DNA from: Phoebastria nigripes
Taxonomy: Eukaryota; Chordata; Aves; Procellariiformes; Diomedeidae
Direction: 5' to 3'
Length of the DNA stretch: 64,000 nt
Assembly: GCA_035582835.1 (NCBI GenBank)
Contig: JAYKAV010002442.1
Span: 2,288,052 to 2,352,051 of the forward strand
Under the pieces are notes generated by a model. That model was not told the DNA's origin and did no database searches. It saw nothing but the letters and a program-made list of their open reading frames with translations. Both the position numbers and the translations under genes were made by a program. Numbering within the stretch: position 1 is the stretch's first letter; each line of letters begins with the position of its first letter. Of this stretch, positions 27,353 to 40,200 are shown one piece after another.

Positions 27353-30300
27353 CCCCCCTGCTTTTACCCCATGGAACAAAACAGATGCAGAATGCACCAT
27401 CACTGCTGTTCCTAGAGAGCAAAATTTTTTCACATACATTCTTAAAACGGGTAGATTTACAGCATGTCTTCTAATAATGAGAAAAATAAAGTACAGCAAT
27501 GAAGTGCAAGGGCCAGGGAAAGAGCAGGAAGTTACTGTCAGAGCTAACAACAGTATGCGGGCATTTCTTCTGACTAATGCCACATCGCTTTCAATTGTTG
27601 AAATGAGGAACAATTCTGAAAACTTAGCAACAGGTTTCATCTGCTTAATTCTTCCAGATAACGTTACTACTGCATTGACTCAAGGGTGCCTGTAAAGACT
27701 GGACATCTCCTACCAACTCCCCAGTGACATTGCTTGTAACAGCTTATTATTCTCATTTGTTTTTCTGTTAAATCACACCAGTAATCCTGCTTAGGCTTGT
27801 GAGTATGTACAGATGGACGAACTACAAGCAGGTTATGCACGGATGTTAATTATACCACCCATACGGTATAGTCATAAACTGTTAAGATATTATGCAGTAC
27901 AAAATTATTCCATTTGCAGACCAGAGGCTTAAATTTAATATAACATAGAATTCAAGTATTAAAACCTACCTTGGTGTAGTGTACAAGGGAATTGGCAAAG
28001 AACCTGCACAGCTTGACTGTCTTCTGGAACAGCCTGAGGTCAGTGCCCTCCTGTCCAAAAAAAGCAGTTCTAAAACTTAACATACAGAGTAATACAATAA
28101 AAAAGAAAGTTAGATTGCTAACAATGTTCAAAACCTATTTCAAACTTGATTCTCTTCAGACTCTGCAACTATGGGGGAAAAACTTCAGAAATCTTCAGTA
28201 TGTCTCAAAGTTTTTATAGCAATATTCAGAATTGAAATATTATCTTTTCAGTGACCTTGGGATATCGTCAGTTTAGGAAATAAAAAAAATTCCCATAGAG
28301 TATGGTGGAAACTTATCTTCAGCGCCTCACTAAAACATCCCCAATCTAAACAAAATTATGGGCCTCATTTTCACGTGGTTTCAAGAGAACAAGGTATTCT
28401 GCCTACCACATGAACAAAAAAAAAAAAAACAAAAAAAACCAAAACCAAAAAAAAAAAAACAAACCCAAACCACTCCAAGCAATAATACAGCACAACGAAT
28501 TTAGCCCCCTCAAGGTCAACGGCAGCTTTGGGAGCTTTTTAATTCACCTGTATCTCAGACATCTTCATTTGCTCAGCCAGTTGCAAACAGGAGTGAAAAG
28601 AAAGAAGAGTGTCCTTGCACAGGCCACTGAGGATGTCACTGTGTTTCAGATGGCACTGCAGCAGAGAATGATGCTTCAGGCTTTGCCTAAAAGATAGGAA
28701 TATAATCAGATATTTAATTATCAGAAGTGATCATGCAATGAGTTAATACAAATCCAAATAACTAATTCTTCTATTTAGGCTTTTATACAACACTAATTGG
28801 TGCAATATCCGTGTACACCAAACCCAGAAATTTAGAGAGAACAACCCTCTTCATAGCCATGACTGAAACATAGAGGAGAGGCAGGATGAAAGCGCAAGAC
28901 AGCACAACTCAAGCCAAAAACACCTACAAAATTGCAGGTCAGACCTCTTAAGATTATTTATTCAGACAACGTGTTTCAAATTTTCTTTTGTACTGTAATA
29001 CAAACAGTCAAGCTTCTATTACTTTTTCACATATGATTCCTAACTATCTTCACTGACAGTGCCTTTAATACTACTTACTAGCTAAATTTTTAAATAAATT
29101 TCTAAATTTTCTTACTAGCTAAATAGCTAAATTGAATTCTCTAATTTCAATTTTATTTGAAGCTCTGAATAGAAAGCTACTGAAATGCTGGTTATTTAAA
29201 ATTACAGTCTGTTTATATTACAATAAAATCCAAAGAGTTCAATGACATACTTGATTATGAACTTCCACGTATTGGCATGAAGAGCATGGTCCATATTGGA
29301 AATGACAGAGCATATCTCCAGCACAGTGTGGATTACTAAGGAGGAAATAGTAACAGCAACAACTGAGTTAAATCAGATTCATGAGTTCACAGTTATGCTC
29401 CTCTCCTAAGAAAACAGCAGCAATCACAAGCACTAAGAGGAATACCACCACATTGACACCGAATCAGGAAAANGGCTCAGTGCTTAGGTGCTGCCCCTTT
29501 CCTACAAACCTACACAACACGCCCCATCCCACAGAGGAAGTTTCAGGAGAAAAATGGAAATATTTCAAGCTTCAAAATACTGCTTTCTGAAAGGCTGGTC
29601 AGGACAGCAGGAACTGAGCATGCTCAGAACCCTGTTTTAAAAATTCAGACATACTCTCTGTAGAAAAAAAGACTGAGCAAGACTAAAAAAAGCNTTAGAT
29701 CCACATATACCTGACACCATATCTGTGATGTTATCTTCAGTAGAAGCAGAGTCCATGGAAATCATATCAAGTAGTTCCATCAGCTGCTTCTGAAGAGAGT
29801 AAGTTTCCTTGAACATAGCTTGTAGGAGGTCAGAAATCAAGTGCAGATGCCCACAGTACACTGATTCACTGTCCTGTAGGAAACGGGGAAGAAGAGGTTT
29901 AAAAAGATCAGTTCAGGAATCACAGCCTGATTTTTCACATGCTGAAAACACCGAGAGCTTTGTCATATGTTTCACTGGAAAAAAGAACAAGGCATAGACG
30001 TACCTACTTTTAACTCAATACACAGCCAGATCTGTAGCTTCTGATACCAACCCCTGTTTGCTAAATATAAAATGCTATTCACCTGCAGCCTCATCAACAA
30101 CTAATGAAGTCTGCCTGGCTCTAGTGAGTTTAGCGGGCTTTGCATTAGGCCTTGATGCACGAACCTAAGATCGTATTTCTGAACAAAACAGTACAAGGTT
30201 AGCAACAAAGGAAGTAACATTCCCAGGATTTCCCAATACTTTCAAATCAGAATTGTCAAAAAAAGGTAAGGCACCTGAGTTCAAGTCCTGATATGGAAAA

Positions 30301-33003
30301 CTGCTGTAAATGTTCCCGTAAGAAAGAAAAATTGAAAAGTGAAAATGAAGGTCGGCCAAAAGCTATTGTGTCCTTATGACAACCATGTTTTATTTTCACT
30401 GCTGTAGAGGTAATTACTGTTGCATCTGAAAATGCAGATCTGAAACTAGTATACATTACTCATCATAACCAACATAAAGATCCTAATCGCAACTTTCAGT
30501 CCACTTTGGAACTTGCATAGAAATAAGCTAAGTAGCACCATTTTGGTAACCATTTGTAGCTCTCGAAATACTGCAGCTATCAGAAGTGCACAGATGCCAC
30601 AGAGAGCCTACATTCATAAGCAAAATGTTCANTTGACACTGATGCAAAATACAGAAATAGCACAGTCTGTGCCTCTCACTACCAGGTCAGATTTGCTGGG
30701 CAGACAGCTGAAAAATGATCTTTGTGCTTGTGCACTAAGTACATTCTGTAAACTATTTAACAACTAAAATTAAAAAAATAATAATTCGACAACAATATTA
30801 TTTCAAAATAGGATCTTCTTACAAAGTGAGTGTTTCCTAAAAGCCAACCAGTATAAGAATTTTTCTCCTTCTAACACAGACCTACCTTGCAGTGTGTAAA
30901 TGTGTTCTTTATGACATAAAGAACNGAGGATGGAAGGGTGCGGATACTCTCCAGAGGCACACACTCTTGCAGTGTGCAGACGTATCGTACACAACCGGTC
31001 AGAGTTTCCAACAGTTGCACCATAGTCTTAAAGCAAGAACAAACAACAACAATCAATGTTTTTCACTCCTGCAATAATTTCAAAAGAATCTTTTCTTAGC
31101 TGAATTGCACCTAGATTTTTATGGCATTTAAAGTTCACTGCTATTTGCATAAAATAAGTAGTTTGTTAAAGATGAATGAAGCTCCATAAAATAATATCAA
31201 GCAATTCCAGACCTTTTCTCCAATACCATATACTCTTTGAAAGTTTCATACTGTTCTCAATTCACAAAAATTTTAAAACTCTGAATTAAGTGACTGTATA
31301 AATAGGTGCCAGATTCACTCCTTAAATACGGAGAATCACATTCCATTTGCTTTAGAGAATTTGAGATTTTTTTTAAAATTCTGATTAGCATCACACACTA
31401 AATGTAATCAAATCATTCACAAAATTTTAACTGAACTTCAACTGCAAATGAAGTTCAAATTACGTTTTAACCAGCTGGTTAGTAGCTAACAAAAACATTC
31501 TAAAAACCTCTTAATTGTTTAGGTAAAATCAAAGAATAATGTAAACATTCCTTTGACAACTTATTTCATGGGACTTGCCTGTAAAAGATTCCTTACAGTA
31601 CTGCATAACTCTGTATTCTGGCTGGTTAATCCTTTGGCCTCACTGGATAACTCATACATCAAGTTATCAAATAACTGTAGAGTCTGTCAGAACAAGACAA
31701 AACTTAAATATTTTATTTATAAATGTACACACGCAAATAGTAACACCATTCTATATCTGCTTGCTTCCTTGGCGTGGAGTCCTGGGCTACTGAGATAACT
31801 CACAGGAGAAAATAACACTTTCTAGCATTTGAATCATAAAGCATGATATACCAAGAAGCAAAAACTGTCTTACAGTTTTCCCAAATTGTAGACAGAAGCT
31901 ATATTAGCTGTTACTTTTTATAAAATCTGTTAGTAAAACAAACTTCCTAGCTAATTCACTTGAAATACATACATCTTTCTACCAAAGATTTTTTACTTAG
32001 TTAAAACCGCACCATTTTAAAACGATTTTCATTTTGTCTGAGAAAAATTGTTTTTTTGTTGAGAATGATCATTAACAGTTTGAATACATAAAGAAATAAG
32101 TCTATGACCTACAAACAACAATAATTCCTACTTTGGTTGAGGTCCTTGGATATTTTACGAGTGTTACTGCTGAGACTGCAAAGACAGTGAGCGGCTTCCA
32201 GGCATGTGCAGGATACTACATAAACTGATATGGTACGGTAATCCTTGTTCAGGATATGCCTGTTATGAGCCATTTTTCTTGTAAGCTCCAAAATTTGCTA
32301 CAGGACATAAAATAAAGTAAGTGGAAATCAAGTGGCCATTTTTACAGGCTGCTTAAAATATACAAGCTGAGGCCTGAAACTTAAATCAGTAATTCGGCAC
32401 TGCTTTACTTCAGTTAAAATGCAGGCGTTGAAGAATTTTAATACAACTACAGCACAAAATTCTCCATCATTTAATCCAAAAAGAGAACATACCTTAGGCC
32501 AGTATGGTCTAAAAGTTTATTCACTATATTAGTCACAAATATCATGATATTTATGATTTATTCATGATATATATTAGTGTTGGGTTCTTCAGTTTATTTG
32601 TCCTGAGAGGCTACCTCACATAAAAATTCTCCACCTTGGTCATTTTATAAAAAGCCCAATCTTCTCAAAAAGAAATAAAAACCAATTCTGTTACTGAATA
32701 TAGAAAGTAGAACACCATATGTTTGATCCTATCCCCACTGTAAAGAATGGTAACAATCACAGAAACAATCCAACAACACAACATTGTTAAACTTTTAAAG
32801 GGTAAAATTTTAATTTCAAGTTTTGCATCCAAAGCAATAATTACATCATGAGACCTCAGAAAAGAATCACTGCATTCTAAGCAGGTTTTTAGCACTGGAC
32901 TGACTGAAAATTCCACATTTAATTGAAGCTGTCATACCTTAGGTAATACTTTTGAGAAAAAAGTTTTTTCTAAATCTGCAAGGCTGATATGAGGCAAAAA
33001 CAT
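15722..33003 (-). CDS. FIRRM: FIRRM (C1orf112), FIGNL1-interacting regulator of recombination and mitosis, 22 coding exons, complete
   Basis: Exons in transcript order: 33003-32938, 31683-31579, 31026-30886, 29873-29711, 29335-29251, 28686-28548, 28050-27970, 26956-26892, 25194-25046, 24133-24025, 23463-23277, 22230-22148, 21770-21719, 21386-21297, 20617-20432, 19754-19632, 18704-18609, 18167-18054, 17613-17509, 17190-17110, 16323-16210, 15907-15722. They sum to 2520 nt, or 839 residues plus stop (human 853), and every junction phase agrees. The start MFLPHIS and the motifs SDLLQAMFKE, LYHYVCVHLC and QQCSGELSLP match the vertebrate family (DUF4487, all helical). FIRRM partners the AAA ATPase FIGNL1, which removes RAD51 from chromatin during homologous recombination. 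The ATG exon begins at 33026; a noncoding first exon is likely at about 34.42-34.5 kb, with donor motifs at 34419-34420 and 34451-34452. Two introns use GC donors. An extra exon-like block at 32132-32297 is not part of this model. The one ambiguous base in the coding sequence (30925) is a silent Ser position. Confidence 0.97.
19018..19060 (-). mobile_element. short CR1 LINE 3'-end fragment
   Basis: The stretch containing ctgaggttggaagagacctc is the typical reverse complement of an avian CR1 3' end. It lies in the FIRRM intron between the exons at 18609-18704 and 19632-19754. Only a few tens of bases are recognisable. Confidence 0.6.
21295..21296 (-). other. FIRRM: GC splice donor of FIRRM after the exon 21386-21297
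   Basis: The minus strand reads CATCAG|gcaagt at the exon end. Frame requires this junction: the 30-codon exon joins in phase 0 to the next exon at 20617. GC-AG introns with a CAG|GCAAGT donor are the usual rare U2-type variant. Confidence 0.85.
23474..23540. repeat. 67-bp poly(A) homopolymer (poly-T on the FIRRM strand)
   Basis: An uninterrupted run of A on the plus strand. On the FIRRM strand it is a T tract ending about 10 nt before the splice acceptor of the exon 23463-23277, where it would serve as the polypyrimidine tract. Its length is probably variable or uncertain in the assembly. Confidence 0.95.
27308..27349. repeat. 42-bp poly(A) homopolymer in a FIRRM intron
   Basis: Uninterrupted A run followed by tcacccccc. 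It lies in the intron between the FIRRM exons at 26892-26956 and 27970-28050. I see no recognisable retroelement body directly upstream, so it may be slippage or the tail of an unrecognised insertion. Confidence 0.9.
28410..28472. repeat. A-rich low-complexity tract
   Basis: Imperfect A-rich stretch of the form (A)nC with several CCAAA units, about 75 bp downstream (in transcript sense) of the FIRRM exon 28686-28548. Low-complexity sequence with no coding support. Confidence 0.8.
31577..31578 (-). other. FIRRM: GC splice donor of FIRRM after the exon 31683-31579
   Basis: The minus strand reads TTACAG|gcaagt. The 35-codon exon (TLQLFDNLMYEL...) joins in phase 0 to the next exon at 31026, so the GC donor is required by reading frame. 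It is the second GC-AG intron in the same gene. Confidence 0.85.
32132..32297 (-). other. FIRRM: unplaced 166-nt exon-like block in FIRRM intron 1 (candidate cassette or poison exon)
   Basis: On the minus strand an acceptor (tgtcctgtag) precedes a segment that stays open for 55 codons, including the run SVYVVSCTCLEAAHCLCSL, and ends at a GT donor (gtagga). Its length is not a multiple of three. The preceding exon ends in phase 0 and the following exon must be entered in phase 0, so inclusion would reach a stop codon about six codons into the next exon. The 839-residue FIRRM model is complete without it. It may be an alternative or nonsense-mediated-decay exon, or a remnant of ancestral coding sequence. 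Confidence 0.4.
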
Positions 33004-34473
33004 TTCAGTCAGGATCCTCAAAACACCTGCAAAGCAAAACATTTATAAAACCTTACAGAAAAACAACATGTGATTATCAGAAATACGTAGCAACCTACCA
33101 GATGAAACAAAGAACTGTGTCAAGCAGAAACAGATCAGATATTTGGTTTTGAGAGGCAACATAACATTTGCCACATATGCATTACCTGAAAAATCAAGTT
33201 TAGCAGTAACAGCTCCAACATACATAAACCCATCAATAATAGCATCACACCTGACTATGCTTAGTTGAAGGCTAAGCACAATTGTTTGCCCATGGAACTA
33301 GAATCTTCCATATTCCAAACTGCAAATAGTTGCACATTTAATGTGCTGGTTGGCACTAATACAGAACTTAACGGTGCACATTAGCAAGACTCCTAAACAG
33401 GTACGTATCAGCCTCATTTTCTTATCACTATCAGGTATTACCGGAGTTTTGCCACCTGTAAGATAACGGCCAAAAAGACAATAAAATACAAGATGATACT
33501 TCTTTCAAGTATGTAAAAATCAGTAGTGGGAAGGAAAAAGCAGCCTTACATGCATAGCTTCTTCATGGGCTTTTATAAAGCTCATTCAACATGCAATTAG
33601 TGTAACATGCAAGGTCCAGCAGGATTGCTGAAGACCGTGAAAGTCACTAGTTATAGCAGAAGTATTTTTATGTAGTGCAGAATTTATAATGCAATTGCAA
33701 TCCAACGATCCTTAGGAAGAAGAGGCACTTCCTGATCACTACTTACGAATATGCCCAGTCCAGTCTTCAGACTCATGATACATAGAGTAAAAACGTTAAA
33801 GAAACTCAAAATCGTTCTGCCATAAAGGTTATCTTTAAAGCATCTGCAGAAGTCACAGTGACTTCTCTCACGTTGTCCCATGTACACTTCATCTATCGTA
33901 TGAGATTGGCAGGGATGCTCCATAACCAATGCAAGCAGATACACCTCAGAACCCGCACGATGAGCACAAGTATTTCTACAATCTATTGGAAAATATGTCT
34001 TGGGGTTTTTTGGGGGGCCGGGGGAGGGAGTTATCTACAGTGCTAAATGAACCACACGCTGTTTTCTACCGTGAATCTTTTATTTCAGTGAAGGGCTGTA
34101 CTCCTTTCCAGTCAAATACCCGGCAACCAGCTTTTCTGTCCTGTGTCAGCCCCTTACAAAGGTTGCACCACTTTCCCTCCCACGGATTTATTTGCTTGAA
34201 CTGTGCAAGGCTGAAGGAGGAACACCCCCACCCCACCCCCCGCCATTTCGGGTTGGCTCCCCACAGCCACCCAGCAGCCGAACCGCCCTCCCGGGAAGGA
34301 TATAAGGAGTCGGGGCAGGACGGCTGGCAGCTCCCGACGGCAGAGGTCCCAATCCCAGCCTCCCAGCTCTTGTAGGAGCAGCTCGGGATCTGTTTGGGAC
34401 ATGGCGCCGACTCCCCTCACCTCAGGGTTGGGCAGCGGCGGGAAAAAGTTACCTCCGCTATCCCAGCAGCCTC

Positions 34474-34547
34474 CGCGCCCGCGGTGAAAAAGGGGGCGGG
34501 GCGGCTGCGTCCGCAGCCGCCCCGCCCCCTTTTTCACCGCGGGCGCG
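34474..34547. repeat. perfect inverted repeat, 36-bp arms with a 2-bp spacer, in the bidirectional promoter
   Basis: The arms 34474-34509 and 34512-34547 are exact reverse complements around the centre tc (34510-34511). I checked all 36 pairs; pairing stops at 34473 versus 34548. Each arm contains a GC box (gggggcgggg) next to ggtgaaaaa, so the same motif set faces both genes. The element could extrude as a long GC-rich hairpin, or it could be an assembly or template-switch product. Confidence 0.95.
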
Positions 34548-34554
34548 CATGCGC
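34545..34554. promoter_or_regulatory. NRF1 consensus site
   Basis: gcgcatgcgc is a perfect palindromic NRF1 core that overlaps the right edge of the 36-bp inverted repeat. NRF1 sites are common in CpG-island promoters. Binding is inferred from sequence only. Confidence 0.7.
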
Positions 34555-34581
34555 TTAACGAAGCGGAAGGGGCAGCCGCTC

Positions 34582-34587
34582 CACGTG
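34582..34587. promoter_or_regulatory. E-box CACGTG (USF/MYC type)
   Basis: The motif cacgtg lies in context ccacgtggg on the METTL18 side of the promoter, 28 bp from the NRF1 site. It is a plausible USF or MYC/MAX site. Confidence 0.5.
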
Positions 34588-35370
34588 GGGGAAGNGAAGG
34601 GGGGACGGCGTCCAGCAACCGGGTGTCGGTACGGGTACAGAGCGGGGGGAAACGGGGTGGGTAAACCGGGACCGGATTCCCATGTCCGGCCTGCATTCTT
34701 CAGTCGGGGCGTAGGGACGGGAAGCTGGGCCTTTGTGCGCGTTTTTTTTGCGTTGCTTGCATTGCAGAGGAGCNAGGATAAAGTTATTAAAAATGGGGGG
34801 AAAAAAAACCACGCAGATGAGCAGCTTTGGGGTAGTAACTAAGTCAGAGCAAGGAAAACGCCGCTGAGCAGCTGCAGGAGCAAGAGTATTTTAACTCAAG
34901 AGCACGCTTTGTACAGCATTGCATGGTTTTTTTCCTCGGACAGCTAAACCTGAACGAGTTTTACCAGAGTAAGCAGCTACCCCAATTTCCCTGCATATAC
35001 CTACGTTACGTGAGAGATGAGGTCACTTGTAACATTTTTTCCAGAAATTTAAATGTTTAGAATTTTTTTTTAATGAAAATTAGGATGCTACAATTAGAGG
35101 GTTTGTTTGTGCTAGTATTTGGCAGTTTAATAATATGTAAAACTATTTACTCTATTTCCAGAAGTAATTCACCTGACTCATTGGCAAAACATCTGATATT
35201 CTACTTGCAAAGCACTCTTCCCCATAGCGATAGCTACATAAAAACCTCCTCTATAACGAAACAGAAGAAGAAAAAAAAAAAAATCTTTGTATCAGTATTA
35301 CTCCTAGATGAGTGTTCTGGCTGTAATAAATTAAGCTGACTTTTTTTTTCCCCCACTTTTATTCCTGAAA

Positions 35371-36432
<1,062 letters not shown>

Positions 36433-37143
36433 AATTCAACCACTGGTCCTTCAAAAATATCTTAAAGACAAAATGTTTTAATCCTTTTATCTTTTTGCTT
36501 TTTCTTCTGTTGAGTTATTCTCATTTGACAAATTAAGGATGCTCTTTACTAGGTATTGAAATGTTTGACAAATTCTCATGCCTGACTAGAAGTGAAGGAC
36601 TCTGATTCTGGTTTTGCACAGAGAAATGGAGTTCTGCTTAAACCAGCATCTGTTTATGCCAATTAACTGTCATTTTTATGTATTTAAAAATGAAGCAAGG
36701 CACTGTCCCCAGTCCCCCTCTCTCATTCCTTGGCAGTGTCAGAACTGTACATCACAGGAGTGGCTGCTGAGCACAGCCTGAACAAGATCATTCAGCATCC
36801 TAATATAGTGCAGGAAGTGGTTCTCAAGGGTTAGGCTCCCAACTGAGATAGGGTTTAACTGCAGCAACAGATTTCAGAATCGACTGCATTCCTGTGTGCT
36901 CTGCTGCTTTGCCACCGGAGGGGGATGCGATTGTATTTATCACTTGTGTTCTAGTCTGCTAGCAATCTCACAAATCTTTGTACTGTTTCTGTATGTAATG
37001 CACGCATGACTTTTATTCGAGCCTTTGAAAAAGTGTACCAGAGAATATTTACTAGCATGGTCTGTAAATTTTCACATTCAGATTTTGACATATCACTGTA
37101 AGAAAATTCCAGCAAGTAATTGTCCATACTGTTTTTAGAAATG

Positions 37144-37149
37144 AATAAA
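37144..37149 (+). terminator. METTL18: METTL18 polyadenylation signal
   Basis: AATAAA about 710 nt past the METTL18 stop, in context tgaataaaactg, followed by T-rich sequence. A second AATAAA occurs at 37221-37226. Confidence 0.6.
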
Positions 37150-37229
37150 ACTGATTTCTGTTTTAGAAGCAGAGTTGAAAGAAGATTCTACACAAGAGAA
37201 GTTCCTTAAAACAACCAACCAATAAACCT

Positions 37230-40200
37230 ACAAATGCAGTCCAGGAAACTGGAGGATGACAGAACTGAGCTTTAGGTGACAAGTGGCAAAGGAGATAAAC
37301 TGCGCTATTATAGCAGATTGCCAACTAGAGTGCTGTACTGGGTTGGTGGCGTTTTTTTAAAAATTTTTCCAGAAATTAAACTGCCCATACTCTATGACCC
37401 ATTTTCAAAACTTGCGGGGGGGGGTGTGTGTGTGTGTGTACTGCTGGGGGTACTACTGAACACTCACACCTCTTCAATCTTTTCAGCAGTTTGGCAGGGC
37501 AGCAAGCATTCAGAAAAGCCTGTGTACAAGTCACTCCTGTGTCCTAGGCTGAAGATGGTGATGTTGCTGAAGAAAGTACCTTACAAAAAATGCAAACAAA
37601 GCCAAATAACTACAAAACCTGGTCCTGAGTGCTTGGTGTCACCAACAATTCACACAAAAATCCATTGCATGTTTTGTCTTAACCAAAACTCAACAAAAAG
37701 CTATTACATAACTCTTAACAGGTACATCAAAGCTAGTGCTTATGTACTGCTTTATTGGGTGCCCTTGCAGAAATGTAAACTTAGAGACCACTTAGAAAAC
37801 ACTGCAGTAAACTGGATGCAAGGATACTTCATGTAGGGGAGAAAGGACAATAGTCTGAGGGGATGGAAAGAAACTTACTACAGCAGTGACCTAAAATCAC
37901 TTCAATTATTGTGTAAAGTTCCCGTCACTGAAGGCTATGAAAGCCAACTGCAAGATTCCTATTTTGACCNTGTTGCTATTAAGATAGTCATAGAGGATTT
38001 CCTGTACTTTACAGAAGAGCCTTAACTACTGTTGTTTCAAAAACAATTGTAAGTAGACTAATTTAAAAGGAATGGCTTTGGAAACTACTGAAGTTGCTCT
38101 TTTATAGGAGAGAGGGGAAAAAAGCAGTCAGTTGTGCCATGGCTGTGATTGTGCTTTGGAATTTTTCTGCATCAACTCTGAAACTTACTGATGATAGACA
38201 ACTGCTGACCACAGATTGAGGAACAAAAGGAAGTTTTCGCCTTGGCAGATCAATAAAGTACTGTTAACAGTTCTTTTTTGTCAAAACTGGGAAGTTGGAA
38301 ACAAAGTGACTACCACTTGCTATTTTTCAAACCTCAGTCCTAAGACAAATCGTGGCTTGCACACAGTGACTGAATAGCTTGTTCTACACCTGCTAGGTCT
38401 AGCGCTGTTTCAGAGAACGGTACCTGAAGCAATAAGAAATATTGACCACTATGACAATGAATATGGTTAAGAACAAGAACCTCATGTATTTTTTGATTAA
38501 TAAAGGCAATACTTACAATCTTCTACCATAACTCTTCCTCTTGAAAATATTCCACGATCAAACTCACTGTCTTGCGTTTAATATACTACTTTGCTCAGCA
38601 TCCTCATTTTATTCTTGGATTGCTCAAACATAGCTCTGTTTTTGTGCAAATACAGAATCAGATTTTTTAGGACTTTCAAGTGAAGACTGCTAGAGCCACA
38701 ATCTCACAGTGATTGTATGCCTGCAAAACAGGAAACCCCACACAGTATAATTAAGTTCCCATTTCAGAATTACAGATGAGAATTAATAAAGGATGTTTTT
38801 CTCAGGTGAAATCAGAAAAGTAGGATTGGGATTTCCATAATTCCAGACAAGTTCTATTCTATTCTTAAAATTCAGCAGATACATCCTGAGAGGAAGCAGA
38901 ATTCAACACTTAAGTTTTGTAGGCTGGTTGATCTGTTGGTGTTTCAACATCAAATACTGGTTTCCCTAATCCACAACATTAAGGCTTTCTCTACTTGCCA
39001 AATCATCACCACCCTAGTGACCAGTTTTCCTGCTTCTCTTTATGATCTGGAATAAAAATCTTTCACTCACTTGTAATACTTGTACATATTACTTAATAGC
39101 TAGGGAAATTAACATTTCCCAAAATGACATTGCATTAGAAAGTAACAGAATTGGGAGGACCCTCAAAGTATTTTTTTGATGACACAATAAACCCTTACAT
39201 CAGGCCCAATTTCTTCTATGAAGAAACAAAGGTAGCAGTCAGCTGGTAACTCAATTTATCAGCTCATTGCAAATCATCACCCCTTTTCTCCCCCTGCACC
39301 ATCCCCTCACTTTTTGAAAGACTCATCACAAGAAGAAATCCGGTCCAAATTACGTCTTTCCCGTAAGTATTGTGAGAGCAACATTAAAATCAGTGATAAA
39401 ACATCTCAGGAAACTAAATTTAAAAGCTTGTTTGTTTTAACAGGCACTATCCTTAACTGATGACTTCCCTTTGAAGACTATTTGCTAGTTTTGGGAAATG
39501 AGGCTATTAAAAAAATCAGTTTTGTATACTGGCACCAATTAAATTGCATCCATTACAGTTATTTTACTAAAGCTTAGGGGGAAAAAAGCCACAAGGAAAA
39601 TCGAAGTGGGAAGTGCCCAATTTGCAAATTATTGACTTTTATGCTATTCTTGGTTACTAGGTACACACAGGCATTTAATCATGTTCTGAAATCAAAACCT
39701 TGTTAAGAAAAATCAAACCTGCAATGTTATCATGGCATTTGAAGTGGTGCAGCCAGACAACTATTGCACACAAGCGTAAAGACAAAAACAGCAGATGCAA
39801 AAGCACATAGAGACGCTGGAGGGGAAAGTCCAGGCTGTATGTGGGGGGAAGCAGATGCCAACCAAGAGACCTGCAGCAGCAGGTTCAAGAGATCCTGCTC
39901 CCAGGTGATTATTGGGATGGAGATACAAGGAATGGACTGAAATGTTTGAGGATGAGAACAGGAGATCCCTCTCTGCCCAACCAAAACAAAGATACAGAAG
40001 GGTGACATAAGATGGATAATTAGTGTAATCAGGCAGTAACAGCAGGATTTTTTTTGTGATAGAAACTGGACTAAAGCCTCTCAAATTTCATACTGTTTGT
40101 ACTTTAAGAGTCACATTGAAAAGAAAAAGCCACTCTATACCACCAGATACTGGTAGATACATGCAGTAGGAACCACAGCAAAGGGAAGAACCAGGATTTA

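Larger units (their letters stand above)
34240..34730. promoter_or_regulatory. CpG-rich bidirectional promoter of FIRRM (-) and METTL18 (+)
   Basis: A GC- and CpG-dense stretch lies between the head-to-head genes FIRRM and METTL18. It holds GC boxes on both strands (ggggcgggg and cccgcccc), a palindromic NRF1 site, an E-box and an ETS-like core (gcggaagg at 34563-34570). On the minus strand donor motifs ctgag|gtgagg (34419-34420) and cggag|gtaact (34451-34452) could end a noncoding FIRRM first exon. No TATA box is evident, as usual for housekeeping CpG promoters. Confidence 0.8.

Noticed and set aside
34154..34696. 180-codon minus-strand open frame in the FIRRM/METTL18 promoter
   Set aside because: High GC content of the CpG island suppresses stop codons; it spans the inverted repeat and an ambiguous base and resembles no protein.
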